Below, in pieces: positions 7,050 to 15,371 of a stretch of 32,875 bases of DNA. The translations under genes were made by a program, and so were the position numbers. The notes beneath the pieces were generated by a model. That model saw only the letters and a list, made by a program, of their open reading frames with translations. It had not been told where the DNA came from and made no database searches. This DNA is from Candidatus Roseilinea sp. (lineage in GTDB: Bacteria; Chloroflexota; Anaerolineae; J036; Brachytrichaceae): assembly GCA_025055235.1 (NCBI GenBank), contig JANWYN010000104.1:1-32875 (forward strand), written 5' to 3'. Every line of letters begins with the position of its first letter. Within the stretch, counting starts at the first letter, position 1.

Positions 7050-7131
7050 GCATTCGCGGATAGGGCAAACTGTCGCATGGTAAGGCACGGACTCTGTTCC
7101 GTGCTCGTGTGCTTGCCCCGCTGGCGAATGC
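7050..7131. repeat. Palindromic element with terminal inverted repeats
   Basis: GCATTCGC (7050-7057) and GCGAATGC (7124-7131) form the ends; inside lies a perfect hairpin GCACGGA-N6-TCCGTGC (7085-7104). 7072-7133 matches 519-587. It is in the 272-bp E1 alpha / pheT intergenic region. Confidence 0.6.
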
Positions 7132-7164
7132 GCCCGGCATCCCTGATTGTATGCGCGCCAATGT

Positions 7165-7170
7165 TAGAAT
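7165..7170 (+). promoter_or_regulatory. -10 box TAGAAT upstream of pheT
   Basis: TAGAAT lies 41 bp before the pheT start, the same hexamer as the crp/fnr -10 box. No good -35 box is seen at standard spacing. Confidence 0.35.
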
Positions 7171-7211
7171 CTCGCATCCATTTTGCAAAGTGAAGTGAGC
7201 CGCACGTCATC

Positions 7212-9743
7212 ATGCGCGTTCCAATCTCTTGGCTGCGAGAGTACGTCGAAATCACGCTCCCCATCGAACAACTGGCCGAGAAGCTGACGCTGGCCGGCCT
7301 GGAAGTCGAGCGCATCGAGTATGTCGGGTTGCCCGGCAGCGAGCTGCCGTGGGATCGCGACAAGATCTTCGTCGGCCAATTGCTCAAGGTCGAACGCCAT
7401 CCCAACGCCGACCGTCTGCTGCTGGCCACGGTCGAGTACGGCGCAGCACAGCCGATCACGGTCGTCACCGGCGCGCCGAACATTCAGCCCGGCGACAGCG
7501 GGCAGAAGGTCGTACTGGCGTTGAAGGGCGCACGCTTGTATGACGGCCACAAAGAGGGCAAGGTCATCATGACCTTGAAAGAGGCCACGCTGCGCGGCAT
7601 CAAGAACGACTCGATGGTGTGCAGCGAGAAAGAGCTGGGGCTGAGCGACGAGCACGAGGGCATCCTCATCTTGCCCGACGATGCGCCGGTCGGCGTGCCG
7701 CTGGCCGATTACCTAGGCGACGCCGTGTTGGAGATTGCCATCTTGCCGAGCACGGCTCGGGCGGCTTCCATCATCGGCGTAGCGCGCGAGGTGGCTGCGC
7801 TCACCGGTCAGACCGTCCGCTACCCGCCGATGGACTTCATTGCCGAGGGCGATGCAATCGAGCGTGAGCTGCGAATTGAGATTCGAGATTCGAGATTGAA
7901 CCCGCGCTTCACCGCCAGCATCATCAAGGGCATCACGATCGGCCCCTCGCCGTTCTGGATGCAGCGGCGGCTGGCGCTGTGCGGCATGCGCGCCATCAAC
8001 AACATCGTGGACATCTCCAACTACGTGATGCTGGAATTCGGCCATCCGACGCATGCCTTCGACTTGGATGCGGTGCGCGTTGGGCCGAGCGGCATCCGCA
8101 CGATCATCACCCGGCCGGCACAAGCGGGCGAGACGCTCACCACGCTCGATGGTCAAGTGCGCGCGCTGCAGCCGACCGACATCCTGGTGTGCGACGAGGT
8201 CGGCCCGCTCAGCGTGGCCGGCGTGATGGGCGGCGCCGACAGCGAGGTGAAAGAAACCACCCGCAATCTGTTGTTCGAAGCAGCGTCGTGGGACAACATC
8301 AGCATCCGCAAGACCGCGCGCCATCACAACTTGCACAGCGAAGCTTCCTATCGCTTCTCGCGCGGCGTGCACCCGGCGCTGGCGATGGTCGCCCAGCAGC
8401 GTGGGCTGCATTTGCTGCAGAAGTACGCCGGCGGCGTCATCAGCCGCGGCATCCTCGACGCCTATCCTTCGCCGGCCCGGCCCGTCACCGTGACGCTGCA
8501 GCCCGATCGTGTGAACAAACTGCTCGGCGTCGAGATCCCGGTCGAGGAGATGGCGCGCATCTTGCGTTCGTTGGAATTCGAGGTCAAGGCAGATGACAGG
8601 CAGGAGTCGGGAGTCGCTACTCCCCATGACCGACTGCCGCGCTTGACCGTTACGACCCCGGAGCATCGCCTCGACATCGAGGGCGAGCACGACCTGATCG
8701 AGGAGATTGCGCGCATCTACGGCTACGACCGCATCCCGGAGACGCTGATGGCAGATGCGCTGCCGCCTACCCACGGCAACCCCGAACTCGACTTCGAAGA
8801 ACGCGTGCGCGACTTGCTGGTGGGCGCCGGCCTGCAGGAGATCGTGACCTATCGCCTGACCACGCCCGAACAAGAGGCACGCATCTACGCGCCCGGCACA
8901 CCCGCCGACGACCGGCCCTACGTCACGCTCGCTAATCCCATCAATCCCGAACGCACCGTGATGCGCCACACGCTGGTGAGTGGCGCGCTCGAGACGCTGG
9001 CGGCGAACGTGCGCCACCATGCCCGCGTCGCGTTGTTCGAAATCGGCGCCGTGTTCTTGCCGAGCGCAGATGGCCTCCTGCCCGATGAGCAACCGCGCCT
9101 GGTGATCGCCATGAGCGGCACGCGCACCGAGCCCTCTTGGCGCACCGGCAACGCCAACGGCGCACCCGTCATGGATTTCTACGACCTGAAGGGCGTGGTC
9201 GAGTCGCTGCTGGAAGGGCTGCACTTGGGCGAAGTGACCTACGACCCAACGACGCACCCGACCTACTATCCTGGCCGGACGGCCACAGTGCGCGCCTGCG
9301 ATGCGCGTGGGACGCTGCTGGGCATCTTCGGCGAGCTGCACCCGCGCGTGCGCGAAGCGTGGGCGTTGCCCGCCGACCGGCCGGTGTTGATCGCCGATTT
9401 CGACTTGGAAGCGTTGCGCCGCGCCACAGCGACGGACTACACGGTCAAGGATGTGCCGCGCTTCCCGGCCACGATTGAAGACCTGGCCCTTGTTGTGGAT
9501 GAAGGCGTGCCGGCTGCGACTGTGGCGCAGACGATCCGCCAGGCCGGCGGCGCGCTGCTGCGCGATGTGCGCCTGTTCGACGTGTATCGCGGCGAGCAGA
9601 TCGGCCCAGGCAAGAAGAGCCTGGCTTACTCGCTGACGTATCAGGCCGAAGACCGAACGCTCGCCGACAAAGACGTGGAGAAGCTGCGCGCCAAAATCAT
9701 CCGCGCCGTCGAAGGCCAACTGGGCGCCACTGTGCGGCGGTGA
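7212..9743 (+). CDS. pheT: Phenylalanyl-tRNA synthetase, beta subunit
   Basis: An 843-residue beta chain of the (alpha-beta)2 enzyme that charges tRNA-Phe. Domains in order: an N-terminal segment (MRVPISWLREYVEI), an EMAP-type tRNA-binding OB domain (about 40-155, with HPNADRLLLATV and GAPNI), the B3/B4 editing region (about 215-390), B5 (about 420-500), the catalytic-like core (about 510-720), and the C-terminal ferredoxin-fold anticodon-binding domain (about 748-843, PRFPATIEDLALVVD ... SLTYQAEDRTL). The length is a little above average, partly because a B5 loop (residues about 459-475) carries a short repeat-derived insertion. pheS does not precede it; the upstream gene is divergent pdhA. 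So alpha and beta are encoded apart or in another arrangement. Confidence 0.97.
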   Translation: MRVPISWLREYVEITLPIEQLAEKLTLAGLEVERIEYVGLPGSELPWDRDKIFVGQLLKVERHPNADRLLLATVEYGAAQPITVVTGAPNIQPGDSGQKVVLALKGARLYDGHKEGKVIMTLKEATLRGIKNDSMVCSEKELGLSDEHEGILILPDDAPVGVPLADYLGDAVLEIAILPSTARAASIIGVAREVAALTGQTVRYPPMDFIAEGDAIERELRIEIRDSRLNPRFTASIIKGITIGPSPFWMQRRLALCGMRAINNIVDISNYVMLEFGHPTHAFDLDAVRVGPSGIRTIITRPAQAGETLTTLDGQVRALQPTDILVCDEVGPLSVAGVMGGADSEVKETTRNLLFEAASWDNISIRKTARHHNLHSEASYRFSRGVHPALAMVAQQRGLHLLQKYAGGVISRGILDAYPSPARPVTVTLQPDRVNKLLGVEIPVEEMARILRSLEFEVKADDRQESGVATPHDRLPRLTVTTPEHRLDIEGEHDLIEEIARIYGYDRIPETLMADALPPTHGNPELDFEERVRDLLVGAGLQEIVTYRLTTPEQEARIYAPGTPADDRPYVTLANPINPERTVMRHTLVSGALETLAANVRHHARVALFEIGAVFLPSADGLLPDEQPRLVIAMSGTRTEPSWRTGNANGAPVMDFYDLKGVVESLLEGLHLGEVTYDPTTHPTYYPGRTATVRACDARGTLLGIFGELHPRVREAWALPADRPVLIADFDLEALRRATATDYTVKDVPRFPATIEDLALVVDEGVPAATVAQTIRQAGGALLRDVRLFDVYRGEQIGPGKKSLAYSLTYQAEDRTLADKDVEKLRAKIIRAVEGQLGATVRR
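7878..7898. repeat. Heptamer tandem repeat inside pheT
   Basis: GAGATTC, GAGATTC, GAGATTG: three head-to-tail 7-bp units encoding part of the IEIRDSRLN segment. The frame is kept. Confidence 0.55.
8603..8624. repeat. Heptamer repeat and hairpin inside pheT
   Basis: GGAGTCG occurs twice in tandem (8603-8616) and overlaps a perfect hairpin GGGAGT-CGCT-ACTCCC (8609-8624). It encodes a variable loop of B5, where other PheT proteins are shorter. Confidence 0.55.
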
Positions 9744-9753
9744 GCCGAGGTCG

Positions 9754-9807
9754 CAGGACTCAGTTCCACGCTGCGCGTTTCCGGGATCGCTACGCAGCGC
9801 GGTCCTG
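9754..9807. terminator. Composite hairpin after pheT
   Basis: Outer stem CAGGAC/GTCCTG (9754-9759, 9802-9807) and inner stem CGCTGCG/CGCAGCG (9769-9775, 9793-9799), 11 bp past the pheT stop. There is no T-tract, so it may be a dispersed palindromic element rather than an intrinsic terminator. Confidence 0.4.
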
Positions 9808-9934
9808 AGAGAACCGAATCGCCGATCGCGCTGGTTTAGCGCGGAACTAGATGCGCCTCACAGCCGTCTCAGGATGAGCAAGTAATCTCACCGTGACGCT
9901 GTTCGCAGGCGTAAGCACGCCTCGAGTTAAGGCC

Positions 9935-12025
9935 ATGAACAACAATCGCAATGCCTGGATCGCCATCATCGTCGGCCTGATGTTGATTTGCGCCTGCTTC
10001 GGCGTCGTGGGCGCCGGGCTGACGTGGCTGGCGGTGCGCACCGTCACCAGCGCCGAGTTCCGCGACTTCCCGCCGGACGTTGACAGCCCTCCTATCGAAG
10101 ACGGCGAAATGACGACGAACGCGCCGGTCGAGGTGATTCGTCCGACGCCGCAACCGGCTGCCGGCGCGCCCGACGACCCGGTCGAGGCGATCACGGCTGC
10201 CGTGTTGCCGCGCGAAGACCTGGCCGAGCTGGCGATCCGCTTCAAGGGCGTCTCGCCGAAGGAGGCCGAGGTCAGTTGCCCGACGCTCGCGCCGGAGTAT
10301 CCGCTCGGCGCAACGCGCACCTTCACCCTGACGAACTCGGACACCGACGAGTTGTTCCAGATCGAAGCACGCCTGGAGCAGAAGGGCGCGCACGTCTACA
10401 TGTGGGTGCAGAGCGCGCCCACGCGCGTGCGCTTGAACCAGGACAAGCTGCGCCGCGCGGTGGAGATCTTCGATCGCCAGATCTATCCACGCACGCGCGA
10501 GTTCTTCGGCAGCGAGGCCTTGCCGGGCGTGGATTGCGACCCGCGCGTGCACATCGTCCATGCCATCGGCCTGGGCCGCACCGTCGGCGGCTATTTCTCC
10601 TCGCCCGATGGCTACCCGCGGGCCGTGCGCAGCGATTCGAACGAAGGACAGATCTTCGTCATGCACGCTGCGCGCGGTTACAACGGCTCCGATCCGGCCA
10701 GCGACACCTACCTTAGCACCCTCGCGCACGAGTTCCAGCACATGATCAGTTTCAATCAGACCCACACGCCGGATCTGTGGTTGGAAGAAGGAGCGGCGCA
10801 GTTCGCAGAGCGACTGAACGGCTACGGCGATTCGGTCACCACGGTATACGACTTCGCCGCAGCGCCGGACACGCAGCTCAACACCTGGCAGGAGAGCAGC
10901 GCCGGCGGCAACAGCGCGCACTACGGCGCCGGCTATCTGTTCTGGTCTTACCTCTACGACCGGTTCGGCGAGGAGACCCTGCGCAAGTTCGCCCGCTCGC
11001 CAGAGCGCAGCGCGCGCGCCCTGATGCAGGTGCTGGCCGACAACGGCGTGGTGAATCCGGACACCGGACAACCGCTCACGTTCGAAGCGCTGTTCGCAGA
11101 TTTCGTCATCGCCAACTACATGAACCGTGAGGCGATCGAACCGGGCACGAACCGCTACAACTACGCTACGATCCGCGTGCCGCCGATGGCGACGCGCGCC
11201 GAGCTGGACGCGCGGGACTATCCGTTCTCGGTGCGCGAAGGGCTGGCGCAGTTCGGCACGCACTACTACGAACTCACGGGCAACGGGCCGGTGACGATCG
11301 CATTCACCGGCTCCACCGTCGTCGCGCTTCTGCCGACCGACGAGGCCGATGGAGCGTTCTGGTGGTCGAACCGCGCCGACGCCAGCAACTCGCGCCTGAC
11401 GCGCGAAGTAGACCTCACCGGCGTCACGAGTGCCACCCTGACTTACCGGGCGTGGTACCGGCTGGAGAAGAATTACGACTACGCCTACGTCACCGCCAGC
11501 GAAGACGGCGGCCTCACCTGGAAGGTGCTCTCGCCCACGTCTTGCACCACGGACAACCCACAAAACGCCAACCTGGGCTGCGGCTACACCGGCCCATCCG
11601 GTGGCAGGGAGAAGACCGACGCGCCGCGCTGGCTGAACGAGCGCGTCAGCCTGGACGAATTCGCCGGCAAGAAGATCCTGCTGCGCTTCGAGATGGTCAC
11701 CGACGCAGCTATCAATCGCGAAGGGCTGGCGATAGACAACATCGCCATCCCAGCGATCGGCTTCTACGACGATGCGAGCGCCGATTCGGGCTGGCAGGCG
11801 GACGGCTGGGTGCGCGTGGGCAACTGGCTGCCGCAGCGCTGGCAGGTGCAAGTCATCACCACCGGCCGCGACGGCAAGCGCCGGCTGCAGCGCATGATGC
11901 TCACCGACAACGCCGGCACGCTGGTGCTCGACTTCGGCGGGACGGTGCGCAGCGCCGTGCTGGCCATCTCTCCCACGACGCAGGGCACAACCGAGCCGGC
12001 CGGATACGAGCTGCAGATCAGGTGA
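9935..12025 (+). CDS. Membrane-anchored zinc metallopeptidase (HEFQH type) with C-terminal beta-sandwich
   Basis: Predicted 696-residue extracytoplasmic protease. One hydrophobic helix (about residues 8-34) follows a short NNNRN head and acts as signal anchor or signal peptide. The zinc motif HEFQH is at 265-269, followed by LEEGAAQFAE at about 283-292, whose glutamate would be the third ligand; this spacing resembles M30 hyicolysin-like and related gluzincins. The C-terminal third (about 440-640) has the DLTGVTSATLTYRAWY and SEDGGLTWKVL segments typical of the jelly-roll domain after immune-inhibitor-A-like peptidases. The substrate is unknown. ATG 9935 puts the helix near the N-terminus; an in-frame GTG at 9893 would add 14 residues. 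Its stop overlaps that of the convergent antiporter by 8 bp. Confidence 0.8.
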   Translation: MNNNRNAWIAIIVGLMLICACFGVVGAGLTWLAVRTVTSAEFRDFPPDVDSPPIEDGEMTTNAPVEVIRPTPQPAAGAPDDPVEAITAAVLPREDLAELAIRFKGVSPKEAEVSCPTLAPEYPLGATRTFTLTNSDTDELFQIEARLEQKGAHVYMWVQSAPTRVRLNQDKLRRAVEIFDRQIYPRTREFFGSEALPGVDCDPRVHIVHAIGLGRTVGGYFSSPDGYPRAVRSDSNEGQIFVMHAARGYNGSDPASDTYLSTLAHEFQHMISFNQTHTPDLWLEEGAAQFAERLNGYGDSVTTVYDFAAAPDTQLNTWQESSAGGNSAHYGAGYLFWSYLYDRFGEETLRKFARSPERSARALMQVLADNGVVNPDTGQPLTFEALFADFVIANYMNREAIEPGTNRYNYATIRVPPMATRAELDARDYPFSVREGLAQFGTHYYELTGNGPVTIAFTGSTVVALLPTDEADGAFWWSNRADASNSRLTREVDLTGVTSATLTYRAWYRLEKNYDYAYVTASEDGGLTWKVLSPTSCTTDNPQNANLGCGYTGPSGGREKTDAPRWLNERVSLDEFAGKKILLRFEMVTDAAINREGLAIDNIAIPAIGFYDDASADSGWQADGWVRVGNWLPQRWQVQVITTGRDGKRRLQRMMLTDNAGTLVLDFGGTVRSAVLAISPTTQGTTEPAGYELQIR

Positions 12026-14030
12026 CGGGATGCGTTTCGACCCGCGTCGCCTGCGTGATGAGCTGCTCGGCGGCGGCGATCTGTTCTGCGTCGCCGATCA
12101 AGCCGATGTGGTCGCCCGGGAGCAGCACGGTGTGCGACTTCGGGTTGGGCATCACCTGCTGGCCGCGCAGAATCACGACCACCGACGCGCCCGTCCGCCC
12201 GCGGATGTCCGCCTCGGCCAGCGTCCTGCCGGCGACCGGGCTGTCCTCCGCCAGCTCAAAGAGCGTGATCTCGAGGATCTGCGCAGCCTCCATGAACTGC
12301 CGCAAAGCGTGCCGCTCTGCGCCGGCGCCCACGTCGTAGTGCTCGCGCCTCACGGCATCGGCGTAGCGTTGCACCTCGCGAATCGGGAAGCCCAGTTGCA
12401 ACAACGTATGGCGGACGATTTCCAGCCCGCCCTCGAGTTCCGGATGGATTACATCCCGCGCGCCAAGCGCCGCCAGTCGCTTGACGCCGTCCGGCGTGAT
12501 CGCCCGCGCGATGATCGGCAAGTCGGGCGCGAGCCGGCGCGCGATCATCACGGTCATTTCCGTCGTGGCTTCGTCCGGGAGCGCCACGACCAGCGCGCGG
12601 GCGCGCGGCAGGTGCGCATGCGCCAGGATCTCCGAGTTGGCGGCGTCGCCGAATAGCGTCGGGATGCCGCGCTGTTCCAACGCCGCGATGCGCGTCGCGT
12701 CGGAATCCACGACCAGGTGCGGGACGCCCAGCGACCCGAGCACGTCCACGATGTGCCGGCCTACGCGCCCGTAGCCGACGATCACCACATGGTCGCTCAG
12801 GGTCTCGCGCGGCAGCGGCTGTTCCGGGCCATGTTTATCCAGCCGCTGCCAGAACGCCGGCCAGCGGCGCAAAACCGACTCGACCGGGCGGATCAGCCGA
12901 TACATGAACGGGTTCAGCGTGATGGACAGCAGCGACCCGGCCAGGATGAGCGAGTACTGATCCCGGTCGAGCAGCCCGAGCTTCAACCCTGCTTGGCCGA
13001 TGATGAACGAGAATTCGCCGATCTGGCTTAGGCCGGCGGCGACCACCAGCGCCGTGCGTGCCGGTGCTGGCAAGGCGGTTCCCAGCAAGATGGTGATCGC
13101 CGATTTGCCGATCACGATGAGCGCAGTGAGCGCCAGCACGTGTCCGGCGTTGGCGATCAGATAAGCCGGGTTGACCAGCATGCCGACCGACACGAAGAAC
13201 AGCACGGCGAACGCCTCGCGGAAGGGCAGCAGGTCGGCGCCGGCCTGATGGCTGAGCGGGGATTCGCTGATGATCACCCCGGCCAGAAATGCGCCCAGCG
13301 CCAGCGACACGCCGAACAGCTCGGAGGAACTAAGGGCCGTGCCCAGCGCCAGCACCAACACCATCAGGATGAAGAGCTCGCGCGAACGCGTGTGCGCGAC
13401 GCGCAACAGCACCCATGGCACGACGCGCCCGCCGACGAACAGGGTCAACGCCACGAACGCGCCCGCCTTGATCAGCGTCAAAACAACCTTCTGCCAATCG
13501 GCGTCCGGCCCGGCTGCGGCAGCCACGGGCAGCGTGACCAAGATGAGCACGCTGGCCAGGTCCTCCAGCACCAGCCAGCCTACGGCCACTTGGCCGTGCT
13601 TGGTGTTTAACAAGCCGTTGTCCATCAGCCCGCGCAGCAGCACCACGGTGCTGGCTACCGAGATTGCAACACCAAGCACGAGGCCGGATGCGACCGGCCA
13701 TCCCCACAAGCGGGTCAACCCAAACCCCAGCGCCGAAGCGCAGATCATCTGCAAGATCGCGCCCGGCAAGGCGACGCTGCGCACTTGCCACAAATCCCGC
13801 AGCGAGAAGTGGATGCCGACGCCGAACATCAGGAAGATCACGCCCAGCTCGGCGAGTTGGCTGATGGTCTCTACATCGCCGACGAATGCCGGGCTGAACG
13901 GGCCGATGGCCACGCCGGCGAGCAGATATCCGACGATGGTCGGCAGGCCGATGCGCCGCGCGAGCACGCCGCCTAGAAACGCCACGCCGAGCGCGACGGC
14001 GATGTTGATCAGCAGAGGAATGTCGTGCAT
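12018..14030 (-). CDS. Kef-type (CPA2) monovalent cation/proton antiporter with TrkA-N and TrkA-C domains
   Basis: A 670-residue inner-membrane antiporter. The first about 400 residues form 12-13 hydrophobic helices of the Na+/H+ exchanger fold (LPTIVGYLLAGVAIGPFSP near the start, then GWLVLEDLASVLIL with the conserved acidic pair region). A cytoplasmic Rossmann RCK/TrkA-N domain follows (DHVVIVGYGRVGRHIVDVLG, about 415-530), then a TrkA-C domain at the end (ILEITLFELAEDSPVAG ... GDHIGLIGD). The RCK part normally gates transport by binding NAD(H) or a nucleotide. Potassium/proton exchange is the usual function; the ion here is not proven. ATG 14030 was chosen over an upstream in-frame ATG because the first transmembrane helix starts right after it. 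Confidence 0.93.
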   Translation of the reverse strand: MHDIPLLINIAVALGVAFLGGVLARRIGLPTIVGYLLAGVAIGPFSPAFVGDVETISQLAELGVIFLMFGVGIHFSLRDLWQVRSVALPGAILQMICASALGFGLTRLWGWPVASGLVLGVAISVASTVVLLRGLMDNGLLNTKHGQVAVGWLVLEDLASVLILVTLPVAAAAGPDADWQKVVLTLIKAGAFVALTLFVGGRVVPWVLLRVAHTRSRELFILMVLVLALGTALSSSELFGVSLALGAFLAGVIISESPLSHQAGADLLPFREAFAVLFFVSVGMLVNPAYLIANAGHVLALTALIVIGKSAITILLGTALPAPARTALVVAAGLSQIGEFSFIIGQAGLKLGLLDRDQYSLILAGSLLSITLNPFMYRLIRPVESVLRRWPAFWQRLDKHGPEQPLPRETLSDHVVIVGYGRVGRHIVDVLGSLGVPHLVVDSDATRIAALEQRGIPTLFGDAANSEILAHAHLPRARALVVALPDEATTEMTVMIARRLAPDLPIIARAITPDGVKRLAALGARDVIHPELEGGLEIVRHTLLQLGFPIREVQRYADAVRREHYDVGAGAERHALRQFMEAAQILEITLFELAEDSPVAGRTLAEADIRGRTGASVVVILRGQQVMPNPKSHTVLLPGDHIGLIGDAEQIAAAEQLITQATRVETHPVT

Positions 14031-14173
14031 CAACCCCAATCTCTTCGACTGAATCGAAAGCGAGTGCCTGTTCGGGTTCGAGCAGCGATGGGAGAAACGG
14101 CGCCGGAACTTGGACGGTTGCTTTGCATTATCCGCGGAAGCCGGGCCGGGCGGCAAGCCCGCCAAATCTGGCA

Positions 14174-14179
14174 TACACT
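14174..14179 (+). promoter_or_regulatory. Possible -10 box TACACT, near-leaderless promoter
   Basis: TACACT ends 9 bp before the ATG of the FAH-family gene, and no Shine-Dalgarno sequence is present. The match is modest (4 of 6 to TATAAT). Confidence 0.3.
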
Positions 14180-14188
14180 TCGCACGCT

Positions 14189-15031
14189 ATGAAACTCATC
14201 ACCTACGAACTCGACGGGCGCACCGGCGTGGGTGCGCTGCATCCCGATGGCGGCGCCGTAGACCTTACCGGAACGGGCAGCGTGCTCGAGATCGCCGCGA
14301 ACCCGCAGTTGCGCGCACAGGCCGAACGGTTGATGGCCGACCCGGCGCGCCGGATGCCGGCCTTGCCGCGCCTTCGCGCCCCGTTCACGCCGCGCTCGTT
14401 CATCTGCATCGGCCTGAACTACATGGATCACGTGAAAGAGAGCAACGCGCAGCCGCCTGCGCGGCCGGTAGTGTTCGCCAAGTTCGCCAACGCGCTGGCG
14501 CATCCGGGCGACGCGATCATTTGGTATGCCGATACCACGCAGCAGGTGGACTGGGAGGCCGAGTTAGGCGTGGTGATCGGCAAGCCGTGCTACCGGGTGA
14601 GCAAGGAAGCGGCGATGGCCTACGTCGGCGGCTACACCTGCGTGAACGACGTGAGCGCGCGCGACATCCAGCTCACCGACAGTGCCAAGCAGTTCACCCT
14701 GGGCAAGACGCTCGATGGTTTCTGCCCGGTCGGCCCATGCCTGGTCACCACCGACGAAATCCCCGACCCGCAGAACCTGGCCATCCGCTGCTTGGTGAAC
14801 GGCAAGGTGGTGCAGAACTCCAACACGCGCGAGATGATCTTCGACGTGGCCACGCTGGTGTCGTACCTCAGCAAGTTCATGACGCTGATGCCGGGCGATC
14901 TAATCGCCACCGGCACGCCGCCCGGCGTGGGCATGGGCATGAAGCCGCCGGTGTGGCTGCAAGATGGCGACGAAGTGACGGTCGAGATCGAGAAGATCGG
15001 CGCCCTCACCAACACCTGCCGCGTGTGCTGA
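14189..15031 (+). CDS. Fumarylacetoacetate hydrolase (FAH) family protein
   Basis: A 280-residue enzyme of the FAH superfamily, which hydrolyses or decarboxylates 2,4-diketo-type acids with a divalent metal. The fold core is recognisable: FICIGLNYMDHVKES, then VDWEAELGVVIGK with the metal-binding glutamates, then CVNDVSARDIQ with the metal aspartate, and the GDLIATGTPPGVGMG loop near the end. Members include 2-hydroxyhepta-2,4-diene-1,7-dioate isomerase, acylpyruvase and oxaloacetate decarboxylase, and sequence alone does not pick one. No aromatic-degradation genes are nearby. It is divergent from the antiporter with 158 bp between starts. Confidence 0.92.
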   Translation: MKLITYELDGRTGVGALHPDGGAVDLTGTGSVLEIAANPQLRAQAERLMADPARRMPALPRLRAPFTPRSFICIGLNYMDHVKESNAQPPARPVVFAKFANALAHPGDAIIWYADTTQQVDWEAELGVVIGKPCYRVSKEAAMAYVGGYTCVNDVSARDIQLTDSAKQFTLGKTLDGFCPVGPCLVTTDEIPDPQNLAIRCLVNGKVVQNSNTREMIFDVATLVSYLSKFMTLMPGDLIATGTPPGVGMGMKPPVWLQDGDEVTVEIEKIGALTNTCRVC

Positions 15032-15097
15032 GCAGGAAGCCGCTTGGTGCGCTGCCTTTAGGCAAACCGTGATTCCGGCGCCCAACGCGTGCCGAGC

Positions 15098-15203
15098 ACT
15101 CCGCGCGCAACGCATGGCGAAGCCGGCGCACGGCCGGCTTTGCTGCAAGTTGCCCGCGACTTCAGTCGCCGGGCATTTTGCTCCCGGCGGGAAATACACC
15201 CCT
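15098..15203 (+). repeat. Long copy of dispersed palindromic repeat family A (copy 2)
   Basis: A 106-bp unit nearly identical to 30467-30572. It carries the hairpin AGCCGG-N7-CCGGCT (15121-15139), the family core GCCCGCGACT-TC-AGTCGCCGGGC with one bulge (15152-15174), a CCGGCGG block and the end AAATACACCCC(T). It fills the middle of the 340-bp gap between the FAH gene and the S41-like gene and ends 26 bp before a TATAAT box. Confidence 0.8.
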
Positions 15204-15229
15204 GTCGGCGAACACCCGCCGCGTCGCAA

Positions 15230-15235
15230 TATAAT
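15230..15235 (+). promoter_or_regulatory. -10 box TATAAT upstream of the S41-like gene
   Basis: A perfect consensus hexamer 136 bp before the lipoprotein start. The -35 region falls in the stretch just after the palindromic repeat and has no clear TTGACA. The same arrangement (repeat, 27 bp, TACAAT) is seen at 30572-30605. Confidence 0.45.
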
Positions 15236-15371
15236 TTGCCGCATCAAAGCAGCGGCAAACGGGCGTGTCACCGCCGTCCCCAGCCATTCGGAAGAAGCCC
15301 TGGTTGCGCTGCGAACGCAGTAGCGAACTTTCCGAGCAGGTTGTGTTTAGACAAGCGAGGTGAGGTCGAAG

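Noticed and set aside
6940..7188. N-terminal extension of the E1 alpha gene
   Set aside because: The frame is open but encodes no family-like sequence, covers a dispersed repeat, and the normal E1 alpha N-terminus begins at 6939.
7713..9719. 668-codon open frame antisense to pheT
   Set aside because: It has no recognisable motif, is rich in residues expected from reading GC-rich coding DNA backwards, and lies fully under a confident essential gene.
9869..11851. 660-codon open frame antisense to the metallopeptidase
   Set aside because: Same reasons: no domain, biased composition, and a clear gene on the other strand with a zinc motif.
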